This document shows positions 63,530-64,000 of a stretch of 64,000 nt of DNA, in pieces. This DNA comes from Strigamia acuminata. Its lineage: Eukaryota; Arthropoda; Chilopoda; Geophilomorpha; Linotaeniidae. The notes beneath the pieces were generated by a model. The model was not told the origin of the DNA, made no database searches, and saw nothing but the letters and a program-made list of their open reading frames with translations. Location: contig OX442319.1 in the NCBI GenBank assembly GCA_949358305.1, forward strand, positions 9,052,001-9,116,000, in the 5' to 3' direction. How positions within the stretch are numbered: the first letter of the stretch is position 1; each line of letters begins with the position of its first letter. The position numbers were made by a program, and so were the translations under genes.

Positions 63530-64000
63530 CTCAACGGAATGTAAAAATTCTTTCAAATATTTTTAGAACATAATCGAGTAACTCGAGGTAAATATAACTA
63601 ACAAGCTATCCAAATATTTTAACTTAACATAAAAATAATAAAAAATAAAAAATAAAAAATACATTGTAATATAAATTGCTCGTAGCTTGGACGTCTAAGC
63701 TCGTAACCACTCGGGATGTGTGGGTTCGGTCCATGACACAGTGAATGCTACTGCAAACAGAGCTCTATAGATCGCTCTATCTATTTTTACCAAGAGATGG
63801 AGCAAAATTCAGCTTTACATCGGGTTTTACTATCACCCAGCACTCTCATGTTTTCCTGTCGCTAGCAAATTTTCACCATGTGTTTTAAAAAATCATTTCA
63901 CGTTGTTTGCCGAAAAATAAGAATTGGAGTAAGATATGACGTTCGTGAAATTGATATGGTACCTGTAAACTAATCTTTGACTTTTTTTTTGTAGTTTGCC
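63530..64000 (-). pseudogene. Inverted PDK deletion relic and ZF/PDK promoter
   Basis: Read on the minus strand: promoter blocks (ZF leader exon start at the window edge, TAGTAAAACCCG, CCATCTCTTGGT, CCACACATCCCGAGTGG), then directly the PDK 3' flank (CTCGAGTTACTCGATTA at 63568-63584, as at 40605). PDK itself is gone. The fusion resembles the one at 28455. It continues beyond the window. Confidence 0.75.

Noticed and set aside
63688..63760. tRNA-like boxes (TAGCTTGG and GGGTTCGGTCC)
   Set aside because: No acceptor stem pairing, and the segment aligns with the PDK promoter copies, where the boxes are not kept.

Overview
This is nuclear DNA of an animal, almost certainly an arthropod. It is AT-rich, with small GT-AG exons, a LASP-type SH3 exon, an invadolysin gene, a pyruvate dehydrogenase kinase gene, C2H2 zinc-finger arrays and many arthropod-style transposons. 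I cannot place the order or species. There are no bacterial features and no CRISPR array. Coordinates of split genes come from splice sites whose reading phases I checked by hand.

Layout. 280-792 (+): last exons of a LASP gene. 793-4003: AT-rich spacer with a minisatellite. 4004-10413 (+): invadolysin/leishmanolysin-like metalloprotease, 17 coding exons, 649 aa; its introns hold three tandem-repeat arrays, one of them grown inside a hAT-type MITE. 11.0-37.1 kb: six C2H2 zinc-finger (ZF) genes, all on the minus strand, in repeated spacer blocks. A 2.6-kb satellite of about 52-bp units (14.4-17.05 kb), an LRR gene (17831-19198, +) and several DNA transposons interrupt them. 37082-40513 (+): pyruvate dehydrogenase kinase (PDK), 12 exons, 411 aa, with one GC-AG intron. 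41.8-45.6 kb, 51.7-52.3 kb and 61.4-63.5 kb: more LRR paralogues, intact and broken. 46.3-50.0 kb: an imperfect palindrome of short TAF1-like bromodomain genes and relics around a promoter with two TGACGTCA sites. 50313-51260: probable solo LTR. 53086-61115: LTR retrotransposon with near-identical LTRs and a GCGT target-site duplication. It keeps gag, has lost nearly all of pol, and carries a second large ORF of unknown function. 63.1-64.0 kb: inverted copy of an LRR fragment plus a PDK-derived deletion relic.

How it fits together. The recurrent unit is ZF gene (-), divergent promoter, PDK (+), LRR gene (-). Pieces of this module were copied several times. Three ZF copies are followed by the first ~35 bp of PDK exon 1 with the start codon changed to ATA. 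Two copies, one inverted, fuse the PDK promoter directly to the PDK 3' end. Only one PDK copy is complete, while the ZF and LRR genes multiplied and partly decayed: of six ZF copies two look fully intact, and of four long LRR copies three are open.

Most novel points: (1) the LRR proteins carry an N-terminal BC-box and a Cul2-box-like motif, suggesting a lineage-expanded family of CUL2 ubiquitin-ligase receptors; (2) the LTR element swapped pol for an unknown ORF with paired CxxC motifs; (3) a short single-bromodomain family arranged head-to-head on a CRE palindrome; (4) a satellite that grew from the interior of a hAT MITE; (5) the ZF arrays vary mainly at predicted DNA-contact positions.
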